Below the pieces are notes generated by a model. That model was not told the DNA's origin, did no database searches, and saw only the letters and a list, made by a program, of their open reading frames with translations. Below are positions 16,063 through 24,562 of a DNA stretch of 25,864 nucleotides, one piece after another (within the stretch, counting starts at the first letter, position 1; every line of letters begins with the position of its first letter). Position numbers and translations under genes: made by a program. Source of the stretch: Hydrogenophilales bacterium (lineage in GTDB: Bacteria; Pseudomonadota; Gammaproteobacteria; Burkholderiales; Thiobacillaceae); contig JADJYY010000029.1 of assembly GCA_016719465.1 (NCBI GenBank), positions 1 to 25,864 of the forward strand. Direction: 5' to 3'.

Positions 16063-16154
16063 ATCCCGCCTCCCGCCGGCCGCTTGGGCACACGGGCAAT
16101 CAAAACAAGGAGTTGGGGAATGGTGGGGATCAAGAGTCTGAGCGAAACCGGAAG

Positions 16155-16184
16155 TTGACCTGTAATGCCGTGCAAGGCTAGCAT
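16155..16184 (+). promoter_or_regulatory. Possible sigma-70 promoter for metK
   Basis: TTGACC (16155-16160) and TAGCAT (16179-16184) with 18-base spacing, matching the -35 and -10 consensus at 5 and 4 of 6 positions. It lies about 140 bases before metK in the 261-base gap between the divergent acyltransferase and metK. The leader has a small CCGG-TTCG-CCGG hairpin near 16280 but no riboswitch that I recognise. The metK ribosome site AGGAG is at 16312-16316. Confidence 0.35.
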
Positions 16185-16323
16185 GCGGACGCCGCCGAGT
16201 TAATTGCAGCGATGCATTCACGACAAATTGCGGGCGGGATACAAATCCAGCTAAAGCGTCCCGCTCCTGTTCCCCGGAGCCGGTTCGCCGGTCAAGGATG
16301 GGGATAAACACAGGAGCCGTGCA

Positions 16324-17517
<1,194 letters not shown>

Positions 17518-17530
17518 TTTTTCCGACCCC

Positions 17531-17600
17531 ACCGAGGGGCGCTGCGACCCATGCCCATGGGCCAGGCTCGGACGGGGTTACCTGATGGAACCGCGCCCGT
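17531..17600 (+). promoter_or_regulatory. S-adenosylhomocysteine (SAH) riboswitch
   Basis: Sequence and pairing fit the SAH riboswitch class that turns ahcY on when SAH accumulates. P1 is CCGAG (17532-17536) with CTCGG (17567-17571); an inner hairpin is CCCATG (17548-17553) with CATGGG (17556-17561); a second hairpin is GGTT (17576-17579) with AACC (17589-17592); and a pseudoknot joins GGGCGC (17537-17542) with GCGCCC (17593-17598). The conserved GCTGCGAC and CCAGGCTCGG cores are present. The ahcY ribosome site (AAGGAG, 17607-17612) lies just after, so control of translation or of transcription is possible. Confidence 0.9.
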
Positions 17601-17619
17601 TCATGCAAGGAGTTGTTCA

Positions 17620-19038
17620 ATGAACGCGTTCACCGACTACAAGGTCGCCGACCTGGCCCTGGCCGACTGGGGCCGCAAGGAAATCCGCATCGCCGAGACC
17701 GAGATGCCCGGCCTCATGGCCATCCGCGAGGAATTCGCGGCCAGCCAGCCGCTGAAAGGCGCCCGCATCACCGGCAGCCTGCACATGACCATCCAGACCG
17801 CCGTGCTGATCGAGACCCTCACCGCCCTGGGCGCCGAAGTGCGCTGGGCCTCCTGCAACATCTTCTCGACCCAGGACCACGCCGCCGCCGCCATCGCCGC
17901 CGACGGCATCCCGGTCTACGCCGTGAAGGGCGAATCCCTCACCGAATACTGGGACTACACCCACAGGATCTTCGAGTGGCCGGATGCGGGCTACTCCAAC
18001 ATGATCCTGGACGACGGCGGCGACGCGACCTTGTTGCTCCATCTCGGCGCCCGCGCCGAGGCCGACATCAACGTCCTGGCCAAGCCCAACGGCGAGGAGG
18101 AAACCATCCTGTTCGCCGCCATCAAGGCCAAGCTGGCCACCGATCCCACCTGGTATTCCACCCGCCTCAAGCACATCAAGGGCGTGACCGAGGAAACCAC
18201 CACCGGCGTGCACCGCCTCTACCAGATGCACGAGCGCGGCGAGCTCAAGTTCCCCGGCATCAACGTCAACGATTCCGTCACCAAGTCCAAGTTCGACAAC
18301 CTCTACGGCTGCCGCGAGTCCCTGGTGGACGGCATCAAGCGCGCCACCGACGTGATGGTGGCTGGCAAGGTCGCCCTGGTGTGCGGCTATGGCGACGTGG
18401 GCAAGGGCTCCGCCCAGGCCCTGCGCGCCCTCTCCGCCCAGGTCTGGGTCACGGAAGTGGACCCCATCTGCGCCCTCCAGGCCGCCATGGAAGGCTACCG
18501 CGTGGTGACCATGGAATACGCCGCCGACAAGGCCGACATCTTCGTCACCGCCACCGGCAACTACCACGTCATCACCCACGACCACATGGCCGCCATGAAG
18601 GACCAGGCCATCGTCTGCAACATCGGCCACTTCGACAACGAAATCGACGTCGCCTCCGTCGAGAAGTACCAGTGGGAAGAGATCAAGCCCCAGGTGGACC
18701 ACATCATCTTCCCCCCATCCGGGGACAAGCCTGACGGCAAAAGGATCATCCTGCTGGCCAAGGGCCGCCTGGTGAACCTGGGCTGTGCCACCGGCCATCC
18801 CAGCTACGTGATGAGTTCCAGCTTCGCCAACCAGACCATCGCCCAGATCGAGCTGTTCACCCAGACCGACAAGTACCCGGTGGGCGTCTACACCCTGCCC
18901 AAGCACCTGGACGAGAAGGTGGCGCGCTTGCAACTGAAGAAGCTCAACGCCCAGCTCACCACCCTCACCGACCAGCAGGCCGCCTACATCGGCGTGCCGG
19001 TGCAGGGGCCGTACAAGGCCGAGCACTACCGGTATTGA
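17620..19038 (+). CDS. ahcY: Adenosylhomocysteinase
   Basis: NAD-dependent hydrolysis of SAH to homocysteine and adenosine, removing the product that inhibits methyltransferases. The 472 residues include the N-terminal substrate part (DYKVADLALADWGRKEI; GSLHMTIQTAVLIETL; STQDHAAAAIA), the NAD-binding GYGDVGKGSAQALRALSAQV (residues ~250-270), FVTATGNYHVITHDHM, and the C-terminal end YKAEHYRY that reaches into the neighbouring subunit. I start at ATG 17620, 7 bases after AAGGAG; the frame open from 17551 would translate the riboswitch. The last ~310 bases and 90 bases of downstream sequence recur in broken form at 20534-20928. Confidence 0.98.
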   Translation: MNAFTDYKVADLALADWGRKEIRIAETEMPGLMAIREEFAASQPLKGARITGSLHMTIQTAVLIETLTALGAEVRWASCNIFSTQDHAAAAIAADGIPVYAVKGESLTEYWDYTHRIFEWPDAGYSNMILDDGGDATLLLHLGARAEADINVLAKPNGEEETILFAAIKAKLATDPTWYSTRLKHIKGVTEETTTGVHRLYQMHERGELKFPGINVNDSVTKSKFDNLYGCRESLVDGIKRATDVMVAGKVALVCGYGDVGKGSAQALRALSAQVWVTEVDPICALQAAMEGYRVVTMEYAADKADIFVTATGNYHVITHDHMAAMKDQAIVCNIGHFDNEIDVASVEKYQWEEIKPQVDHIIFPPSGDKPDGKRIILLAKGRLVNLGCATGHPSYVMSSSFANQTIAQIELFTQTDKYPVGVYTLPKHLDEKVARLQLKKLNAQLTTLTDQQAAYIGVPVQGPYKAEHYRY

Positions 19039-19128
19039 TGTTTCCCCTCCTCTCCCTCCGGGATAACCAGCGACTTGGCGGTCGTTCTTTGGCCGCCTCG
19101 TCGATTGGTTGGAGGTTTTATCAGAGGG
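18727..19128 (+). repeat. Direct repeat, left copy (ahcY 3' end and downstream)
   Basis: This stretch recurs about 1800 bases to the right at 20534-20928 in the same orientation. From 19071 to 19128 the two copies are identical, and so is a block of about 140 bases inside ahcY (around 18850-18990). The 5' part is more diverged. The shared downstream part includes GGCGG...CCGCC (19077-19097), possibly the ahcY terminator. Confidence 0.85.
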
Positions 19129-19160
19129 GGGTGAGGGAAAGCCGGCGCTGTTCAAGCCCG

Positions 19161-19292
19161 CTTTAATAAGGAAGGCCACTATTAAAAGTTGTAGCCTTTT
19201 CTTTTAATATCTGAACAAAATCCCCCTCGCTATTAAAAGCAGCTTTAGCAGCCCATACCGCTATTAAAAATTACAGCGTGAAGTTTTAATAG
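19161..19292. promoter_or_regulatory. Array of TTTTAATAG motifs ahead of the Fic gene
   Basis: Six copies of a 9-base motif in either orientation fill the gap upstream of the Fic gene: CTTTAATAA (19161, weakest), CTATTAAAA (19179), TTTTAATAT (19202), CTATTAAAA (19230), CTATTAAAA (19261) and TTTTAATAG (19284). They alternate so as to form inverted pairs, with centres 18-31 bases apart, and stand out as AT-rich in a GC-rich region. The last ends 27 bases before the gene. This looks like an operator array, perhaps for the winged-helix domain of the Fic protein itself. Confidence 0.55.
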
Positions 19293-19319
19293 CGTACCTT
19301 CCAAGTCGCGGGAATGTGC

Positions 19320-20486
19320 ATGAACAGAACAACGGGGACCTATCGGCAGTGCAGCGTCGCCGGGGAAAGCTATCGGGTCTATCTGCCCGCTCCGCTTCCA
19401 CCCCGGCCGGCGCTGGCCATCTATGCCTCCTTGCAAGCGCGCCTGGACCGGGCCAACCGGGCCATCGGCCGGCTGGACGGCATTTCCGCCGTGTTGCCCG
19501 ACACCGCCCTGTTCCTCTATTTCTATGTGCGCAAGGAAGCGCTGCTTTCCAGCCAGATCGAGGGCACCCAATCCTCACTGTCCGATCTGCTCCTGTTCGA
19601 GGGCGAACAGACTCCGGACGTGGCTCTGGACGACGTGCGCGAAGTCTCCAACTATGTCGCCGCCATGGACCATGGCCTGCGCCGTATGCGCCAGGACGGT
19701 TTTCCCTTGTCCCTCAGACTCATGCGCGAGATGCATGCCATCCTGTTGCGGGAAGGCCGTGGCGCCGCGAAAGACCCGGGCGAGTTCCGCCGCTCGCAAA
19801 ACTGGATCGGCGGCGGCCGGCCCGGCAACGCCCGCTTTGTGCCACCGCCGCCAGAGGAAGTCATGGACTGCCTGGGCGCCCTGGAAAAATTCCTCCACGA
19901 CGAGCCCGAACCCACGCCGCTGCTCATCAAGGCCGCCTTGGCCCACGTCCAGTTCGAGACCATTCACCCCTTCCTGGACGGCAATGGCCGCATGGGGCGT
20001 CTGCTCATCACCTTGCTGTTGTGCGGCGAAGGCGCCCTGAGCGAGCCGCTGCTCTACCTCAGCCTCTATTTCAAGCTTCACCGGGAAGCCTATTACGACT
20101 GGCTGCAACGGGTGCGCGAGACCGGCGATTGGGAAGGCTGGCTGGGCTTCTTCCTCAACGGCGTGGAAGAAACCGCCGAGGGCGCGACGGAAACCGCCCG
20201 CCGCATCCTGGCCTTGTTCGAAACCGACCGCGGCCGCATCGCCCAAATCGGCAAGGCCGCCGCCACCGGCTTGCGGCTCCATGAGTACATGCAGAAAAAA
20301 CCCATCTTCAGCGTCGCCCAGGCCATGCAAGGGCTGGACATGACCGCGCCCACCATCGCCGCCGCCCTCAACCGCCTGGAGAAACTGGGGCTGGTCGCGG
20401 AAACCACAGGCAGAAAGCGCGACCGCGTGTTTTCCTATGCCCCCTACCTCGCCATCCTCAGCGAAGGCGCGGAACCCATCAAATAG
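19320..20486 (+). CDS. Fic-family protein with inhibitory helix and winged-helix tail
   Basis: Fic enzymes usually transfer AMP from ATP to a hydroxyl of a target protein. This 388-residue protein has the full active-site motif HPFLDGNGRMGR (residues 216-227, catalytic His216) and, before it, SSQIEG (residues 77-82), the S/T-x3-E-G/N inhibitory motif of class II (intramolecular) Fic proteins. The flap region FVPPPPEEV precedes the motif. The C-terminal ~70 residues (SVAQAMQGLDMTAPTIAAAL, then NRLEKLGLVAETTGRKRDRV) look like a winged helix. I prefer ATG 19320, 6 bases after GGGA, over ATG 19314. No separate antitoxin gene is seen. It lies between two ahcY 3' copies, so it is probably acquired. 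Confidence 0.92.
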   Translation: MNRTTGTYRQCSVAGESYRVYLPAPLPPRPALAIYASLQARLDRANRAIGRLDGISAVLPDTALFLYFYVRKEALLSSQIEGTQSSLSDLLLFEGEQTPDVALDDVREVSNYVAAMDHGLRRMRQDGFPLSLRLMREMHAILLREGRGAAKDPGEFRRSQNWIGGGRPGNARFVPPPPEEVMDCLGALEKFLHDEPEPTPLLIKAALAHVQFETIHPFLDGNGRMGRLLITLLLCGEGALSEPLLYLSLYFKLHREAYYDWLQRVRETGDWEGWLGFFLNGVEETAEGATETARRILALFETDRGRIAQIGKAAATGLRLHEYMQKKPIFSVAQAMQGLDMTAPTIAAALNRLEKLGLVAETTGRKRDRVFSYAPYLAILSEGAEPIK

Positions 20487-20533
20487 GGGTATCCCATGCG
20501 TAGCAACACATTCCCGAAGGCGGCCGACCGGTC

Positions 20534-20838
20534 CGACGGCAAGCACATCACCCCGCTCCCCAAGGGCCGCTGGTGAACCTGGGCTGCGCCACCGGCCACC
20601 CCAGTTACGTCATGTCCTCCAGCTTCGCCAACCAGACCATCGCCCGGATCGAGCTGTTCACCCAGACCGACAAGTACCCGGTGGGCGTCTACACCCTGCC
20701 CAAGCACCTGGACGAGAAGGTGGCGCGCTTGCAACTGAAGAAGCTCAACGCCCAGCTCACCACCCTCACCGACCAGCAGGCCGCCTACATCGCATGCCGG
20801 TGCAGGGGCCGCACAAGGCCGAGCACTACTGGTATTGA
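20534..20838 (+). pseudogene. ahcY 3' fragment, frameshifted
   Basis: Corresponds to the last ~100 codons of adenosylhomocysteinase (VNLGCATGHPSYVMSSSFAN through the final Tyr codon). It has lost one C near 20571 (CGCTGGTGAAC against CGCCTGGTGAAC) and one base near 20793 (CATCGCATGCC against CATCGGCGTGCC), and lacks the first ~370 codons, so it cannot make an enzyme. Serine codons at 20617-20622 (TCCTCC against AGTTCC) differ at several positions, which suggests it derives from a diverged allele and not only from decay of the local gene. An open stretch 20573-20866 keeps part of the frame; I do not regard it as a gene. Confidence 0.85.
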
Positions 20839-20928
20839 TGTTTTCCCCCCCTCTCCTTCCGGATAACCTGCGACTTGGCGGTCGTTCTTTGGCCGCCTCG
20901 TCGATTGGTTGGAGGTTTTATCAGAGGG
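20534..20928 (+). repeat. Direct repeat, right copy (ahcY 3' end and downstream)
   Basis: Second copy of 18727-19128, same orientation. It runs from about GACGGCAA (20535) through the ahcY end to the identical block 20871-20928, after which the sequences part (GGGGTGAGG on the left, CAGGGGTAT on the right). Together the copies flank the Fic gene and its operator array. Confidence 0.85.
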
Positions 20929-21092
20929 CAGGGGTATTCTTCCAGCACCCGCACTGTCACTATGCAGCTATATGGCTCAACTTTCTAAACCATTAGTAAT
21001 GCCGGCCATAAGGGCTCAATAGATTCACAAATGTTCTCTTCGCCAGTCAGTCCTGAATCGCCCCGGGTTTCGTGGAGGCCATTTGGTTTAAG

Positions 21093-22034
21093 TCAGGCCA
21101 CCGGAGCGGCCTCATTGGCGAGTTGCCTGTAGTAGTTTGCCTCGGCTTCGGCGGGCGGGATATAGCCGATGGATTCCAGCAGGCGATGGTGGTTGAACCA
21201 AGCCACCCATTCCAGGGTGGCCAGTTCCACCGATTCCTTGGTTTTCCAGGGGGCGCGACGGTGGATCAGTTCGGCCTTGTACAGTCCGTTGATGGTCTCG
21301 GCCAGGGCGTTGTCGTAACTGTCGCCCCGGCTGCCCACCGAGGGTTCTATGCCGGCCTCGGCCAGCCGCTCGGTGTAGCGGATGGAAACGTACTGCGAGC
21401 CCCTGTCACTGTGGTGCACCAGGCTATCCGAGCGCTCAGGTTGCCGGGCATAGAGGGCCTGTTCCAAGGCATCCAGCACGAAGTCCGTGCGCATGGAACT
21501 GCTGACCCGCCAGCCCACGATGTGCCGGGCAAATACGTCGATGACGAAGGCCACGTACAGCCAGCCCTGCCAGGTGGAAACATAGGTGAAGTCCGATACC
21601 CACAACTGGTTGGGGCGATCCGCCTTGAACTGGCGGTTGACCCGATCCAGCGGGCAGACGGCCTTGGCATCCGGGATCGTCGTGCGCACGACCTTACCGC
21701 GCCTGACGCCCTCCAATCCCGTGCGCTTCATCAGCCGTTCCACCGTGCAGCGTGCCACCGTAATGCCCTCCCGGTTCAGTTGGCGCCAGACCTTGTCGGC
21801 ACCATAGACCTGCAGGTTGGCCTGCCAGACCCGCTGTATTTCGGGCATCAGGGCCTCATCCCGCTGGGCGCGGGCACAGCGCAGGGTGGGACTCTTCTGC
21901 TGGGCGGCGTGGCGCCGATAGCCCGACGGGGCGATCTGCAGGACTTCACAGATCGGCTCGACCCCGTAGGCATCCCGGTGCTGGTCGATGAACGCCCTCA
22001 GGACTTGAGTCGGCGGTCGAGCTCCGCCTGGGCA
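21093..22034 (-). CDS. IS3-family transposase OrfB (DDE integrase core)
   Basis: Catalytic part of the transposase. The coordinates extend from the stop up to the presumed frameshift point; an ATG-opened subframe begins at 21848. It starts with a HTH_21-like region (AFIDQHRDAYGVEPICEVLQ, YGADKVWRQLNREGI) and continues with the rve core: first Asp in WVSDFTYVSTWQGWLYVAF, second Asp in HHSDRGSQYVS, and Glu in DSYDNALAETINGLYKAE, then WVAWFNHHRLLESIGY. In IS3 elements OrfB is made as an OrfAB fusion by -1 frameshifting. The orfA frame contains the heptamer TTTTTTG at 22033-22039 in a suitable place, and the -1 frame is open from there. Confidence 0.93.
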   Translation of the reverse strand, partial: CPGGARPPTQVLRAFIDQHRDAYGVEPICEVLQIAPSGYRRHAAQQKSPTLRCARAQRDEALMPEIQRVWQANLQVYGADKVWRQLNREGITVARCTVERLMKRTGLEGVRRGKVVRTTIPDAKAVCPLDRVNRQFKADRPNQLWVSDFTYVSTWQGWLYVAFVIDVFARHIVGWRVSSSMRTDFVLDALEQALYARQPERSDSLVHHSDRGSQYVSIRYTERLAEAGIEPSVGSRGDSYDNALAETINGLYKAELIHRRAPWKTKESVELATLEWVAWFNHHRLLESIGYIPPAEAEANYYRQLANEAAPVA

Positions 22035-22327
22035 AAAAACGCACTTGCCAGCTTCAGGATCTCATTGGCCCGGCGCAACTCCTTGACCTCACGCTCCAGG
22101 GCCTTGATGCGGTCGTGCTCTTCGCTGGTGATGCCAGCACGCAGGCCGGCCTCGACCTCGTGCTTCTTGACCCATTCATGCAAGGTCTGCGGAACACAGC
22201 CAATCTTCGGCGCAATCGACTCGATCGCCGCCCACTGCGAGGGATACTCGCCACGGTGTTCCTGCACCAGACGCACAGCTCGTTCACGAACTTCGGGGGA
22301 ATACTTAAGGGTAGGTTTCTTGCTCAT
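21998..22327 (-). CDS. IS3-family transposase OrfA (helix-turn-helix)
   Basis: A 109-residue DNA-binding protein of the IS3 OrfA type that recognises the element ends. The N-terminal part (KYSPEVRERAVRLVQEHRGE; AAIESIAPKIGCVPQTLHEW) is the helix-turn-helix, followed by a leucine-zipper-like coiled coil (DRIKALEREVKELRRANEIL). I choose the second ATG (22327) because GGAG lies 6 bases ahead; an ATG at 22330 is directly before it. Its end overlaps the -1 frame of orfB by 37 bases. Confidence 0.92.
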   Translation of the reverse strand: MSKKPTLKYSPEVRERAVRLVQEHRGEYPSQWAAIESIAPKIGCVPQTLHEWVKKHEVEAGLRAGITSEEHDRIKALEREVKELRRANEILKLASAFFAQAELDRRLKS

Positions 22328-22394
22328 CATGGCTCCATCTTCTCAAGGAAAGGAGCCTCCTCAAAACCCGGGGCGATTCAGTCCAGGGGCAAGG

Positions 22395-23087
22395 ATGGCC
22401 GACTTCCAAACCGACGCTGACCGTTCAACACTAACCAACATAGCTGCCAGCCTTTTTGCTGCCCAGCGCCCTCTGATGTCACTCAAATGCCGCTTGGTGA
22501 CGTTTGCTTGGTGGGGCGGCTTGGTTGGCATAGCCTTCTTTGGCATTTACCCAACGACCAACTGGCTCGCGAGCCTCCAGAGCAAACACTATTCCTTGTT
22601 CGTTGCGGGCGAATTGAGCTTGCCCTTCATACCCGAGTTCATTTGGATTTATTTTTCGATGTTCGTGTTGTTTCTGCTGCCCCCCTTCTTACTGAATCCT
22701 GAAGAACTTAAGCGTCTTGCCAAGGAGCTCATCCTGGCCACGGTGATCGCCGGCCTGTTGTTCCTGGCGTTGCCCGCCCGACTCGGTTTCCCGCGCATGC
22801 TGCCTGAGGATGAGTTCTATCGCTCAGTCTTCCTCGGCATTTTTACCCTGGACCAACCGTTCAATCTGGTCCCCTCCCTGCATGTGGTCTATACGACTGC
22901 CATCAGCCTTGCGGTGATTCCCCACACCGGCACCCCAATTCGTCTGCTGCTATTCTTCTGGATGATGCTCATCGCTTCGTCAACGGTGCTTGTCCATCAG
23001 CACCATCTGCTGGATGTCATCACCGGTGTGTTGTTGGCTGTGCTCATGCACGTCCTCATGGGAGGTAGAAAATGGTCAAGAAAATAA
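22395..23087 (+). CDS. PAP2-superfamily membrane phosphatase/transferase
   Basis: A 230-residue integral membrane protein with about six hydrophobic segments (near residues 35-55, 80-100, 113-130, 145-155, 163-178, 183-200, then 205-220). The PAP2 catalytic motifs are present: VPSLHVVYTT (His163) and, in STVLVHQHHLLD, His203 and Asp207. The usual Arg of the SR-x5-H motif is replaced by Thr197, as in the inositol-phosphorylceramide-synthase-like branch. Likely substrates are lipid phosphates or phospholipid head groups on the outer face of the membrane. The ATG at 22395 follows AGGGGCAAGG. An IS3 element inserted 14 bases upstream, so its original promoter is cut off. It overlaps the next gene by 16 bases. 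Confidence 0.83.
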   Translation: MADFQTDADRSTLTNIAASLFAAQRPLMSLKCRLVTFAWWGGLVGIAFFGIYPTTNWLASLQSKHYSLFVAGELSLPFIPEFIWIYFSMFVLFLLPPFLLNPEELKRLAKELILATVIAGLLFLALPARLGFPRMLPEDEFYRSVFLGIFTLDQPFNLVPSLHVVYTTAISLAVIPHTGTPIRLLLFFWMMLIASSTVLVHQHHLLDVITGVLLAVLMHVLMGGRKWSRK

Positions 23088-23668
23088 TGCTGTTTGGCTT
23101 GGTGATTTGCACGTCCATGGCCTCCCTCGCCGAAGAACCCGACCACGCGATCCACAAGGAACTCCGTGCGGTCTTGAAGGTAGTGGAGTCCGCCATCAAC
23201 TCCGGCGACTACGACAAGATGCTGCCCGTCGTTAGCGAGGAAATCCGTGCGACACCGGTCAATCAGGAATTCCTGTCCAGCCGTGCCGAGGTTTCGGCCT
23301 ACTTCAAGAAGTGGTTCGGCGCCGGTGGTTACCTGAAGAAGCTGGAAATCAGCTTCACACCGGACACGCTGACCGAGCTGTCACCAGACAAGACCTGGGG
23401 AGTCGTGTACGGCAACGGTATCGAGAGATACATCCTCAGCGACGGGCGCCCCTACGACCTGCAAACCCGCTGGACCGCCACCATGGTGAAGGAGGCGGAC
23501 GGGCATTGGCGCATTCGCGCCATCCACATCGCGACGAACTTCCTGGACAACCCGATTCTGACCGAAGCAGAACACGCACTGGGCAAAGCCGCCGCCGCCG
23601 GCGGGGTGCTGGGGCTACTTGTCGGCGGGGCTCTCGGCTGGTGGCTTAGAAGGAAAAAGAAAAGCTAG
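23072..23668 (+). CDS. Exported NTF2-like (SnoaL/DUF4440) protein with C-terminal anchor
   Basis: A 198-residue protein. Residues 1-20 form a signal peptide (KKIMLFGLVICTSMASLA). The middle is an NTF2-like cone fold, as in polyketide-cyclase-like or DUF4440 proteins (HKELRAVLKVVESAINSGDY, RAEVSAYFKKWFGA, TRWTATMVKEADGHWRIRAI). The end has a glycine-rich membrane helix and a basic tail (LLVGGALGWWLRRKKKS), leaving the domain outside the membrane. Function unknown; NTF2 folds often bind hydrophobic ligands. It overlaps the PAP2 gene by 16 bases (shared transcript likely) and the convergent desaturase gene by 54 bases, exactly in the anchor region. Confidence 0.82.
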   Translation: MVKKIMLFGLVICTSMASLAEEPDHAIHKELRAVLKVVESAINSGDYDKMLPVVSEEIRATPVNQEFLSSRAEVSAYFKKWFGAGGYLKKLEISFTPDTLTELSPDKTWGVVYGNGIERYILSDGRPYDLQTRWTATMVKEADGHWRIRAIHIATNFLDNPILTEAEHALGKAAAAGGVLGLLVGGALGWWLRRKKKS

Positions 23669-24559
23669 GTCGGCTGCCGCACCCATGGGTGGCGCGGGGC
23701 GTACGCCTTTCCAAAGGCTGAAATAGACCCGCCAGAACGAGGGCTGGCGCTCTGAGGCATCGACCCAGTGGGGTAACTCGTACCAAGGCACCTGTGGATG
23801 CTGGTGGTGCGCCCGATGGTAATGGTAGTTGAGGGCGATCCATCGAAACGGGTCCAGCACCTTGAGGTTCCAAGCGCCGTTTCGGATATCGCGTGCACTC
23901 CAAGCGTGGTCGGCGTATTGCAGGACCGACCAATGCAATGCGAAGGCCCAATAGCACGCCAGGACGCCGACCACGGTGAGGTCCAGCCAGTAGAAGATCA
24001 GCGCCTGATAGCCGAACGCCAAGGCGATCTCGGTCCAGACACGCATGATGGGAAGCTTGACCAGATCGGCTACATAGGGGCCGAAGCCCAAGGCCGGGGC
24101 GAACCGCTCGACGAAGAAACGGGAGCGATAGGCCCCGGGGGCCAGAAGGTACACCAGGTTGCCGAACACCACAGACCACCAGTAGAGCCCCAGCAGGTTT
24201 CCGGCATACAGCCATATGTTGCGTACCAGCCTGGATTGGCTGGGCAGGTAGTAGTCGTATAGTTCCAAGTCGGTTCGGTTCCGCTCGTGATGCCCCATGT
24301 GCGCGACCCGCTGCATGGCGAATGAGGTCGGGAAGGCCAGCCCAGACACGATACCGAGCAAATCGTTGCGCCGTGCCGACTTGGCACCCAAGCCGTGCAC
24401 AGCCTCGTGCATCAAGGCAAACGTCGTGTTGTTGACCAGGCTGAATAGCCATGCGGCGACCAGTGCATAGCCCAGGGATAGATGGCTTGCCGCCCAGAGG
24501 CATGACCAGGACGCGGCCAGGGACAGGATCAGCAGAGCGGTGTTGAGCATGCCGGCCAT
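23615..24559 (-). CDS. Membrane fatty acid desaturase family protein
   Basis: Di-iron membrane desaturase/hydroxylase of 314 residues. The three histidine boxes are present: HEAVH (51-55), HMGHH (87-91) and, near residue 250, HYHRAHHQHP. Hydrophobic stretches near residues 5-45 and 120-215 give the usual four-helix layout. The substrate could be an acyl chain or another lipid or a carotenoid; box spacing does not decide this. AAGGAGG lies ahead of the ATG at 24559 and the preceding membrane-protein stop is only 3 bases away, so it is third in the operon radical SAM - membrane protein - desaturase. Its last ~18 codons overlap the opposite gene. Confidence 0.9.
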   Translation of the reverse strand: MAGMLNTALLILSLAASWSCLWAASHLSLGYALVAAWLFSLVNNTTFALMHEAVHGLGAKSARRNDLLGIVSGLAFPTSFAMQRVAHMGHHERNRTDLELYDYYLPSQSRLVRNIWLYAGNLLGLYWWSVVFGNLVYLLAPGAYRSRFFVERFAPALGFGPYVADLVKLPIMRVWTEIALAFGYQALIFYWLDLTVVGVLACYWAFALHWSVLQYADHAWSARDIRNGAWNLKVLDPFRWIALNYHYHRAHHQHPQVPWYELPHWVDASERQPSFWRVYFSLWKGVRPAPPMGAAADLAFLFPSKPPAESPADK

Positions 24560-24562
24560 GAG

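Larger units (their letters stand above)
21054..22380 (-). mobile_element. Complete IS3-family insertion sequence
   Basis: A 1327-bp element. The left end reads TGAATCGCCCCGGGTTT followed by CGTGGAGGC (21054-21079); the right end, read inward, has the same 17 bases followed by TGAGGAGGC (22355-22380). The 4 bases GTCC occur on both sides (21050-21053 and 22381-22384), a target duplication of usual IS3 size. It holds orfA and a -1 frame orfB with an intact DDE domain, so it may be active. Transposase genes run leftward. The right end lies 14 bases before the PAP2 gene start. Confidence 0.93.

Noticed and set aside
16185..16323. SAM riboswitch in the metK leader
   Set aside because: I looked for SAM-type pairings ahead of metK and saw only a small UUCG hairpin and the ribosome site; no class could be supported.
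17617..19179. A 520-residue open frame on minus opposite ahcY
   Set aside because: Val/Gly/Asp/His-rich shadow of a highly biased GC-rich gene; no domain or ribosome site.
19161..19292. CRISPR array at the repeated AT-rich motifs
   Set aside because: The repeats are only 9 bases, occur in both orientations, have unequal spacing, and no cas genes are near.
20573..20866. Second, short adenosylhomocysteinase gene
   Set aside because: It lacks the catalytic and NAD-binding parts and has two frame errors relative to the complete gene; a fragment only.
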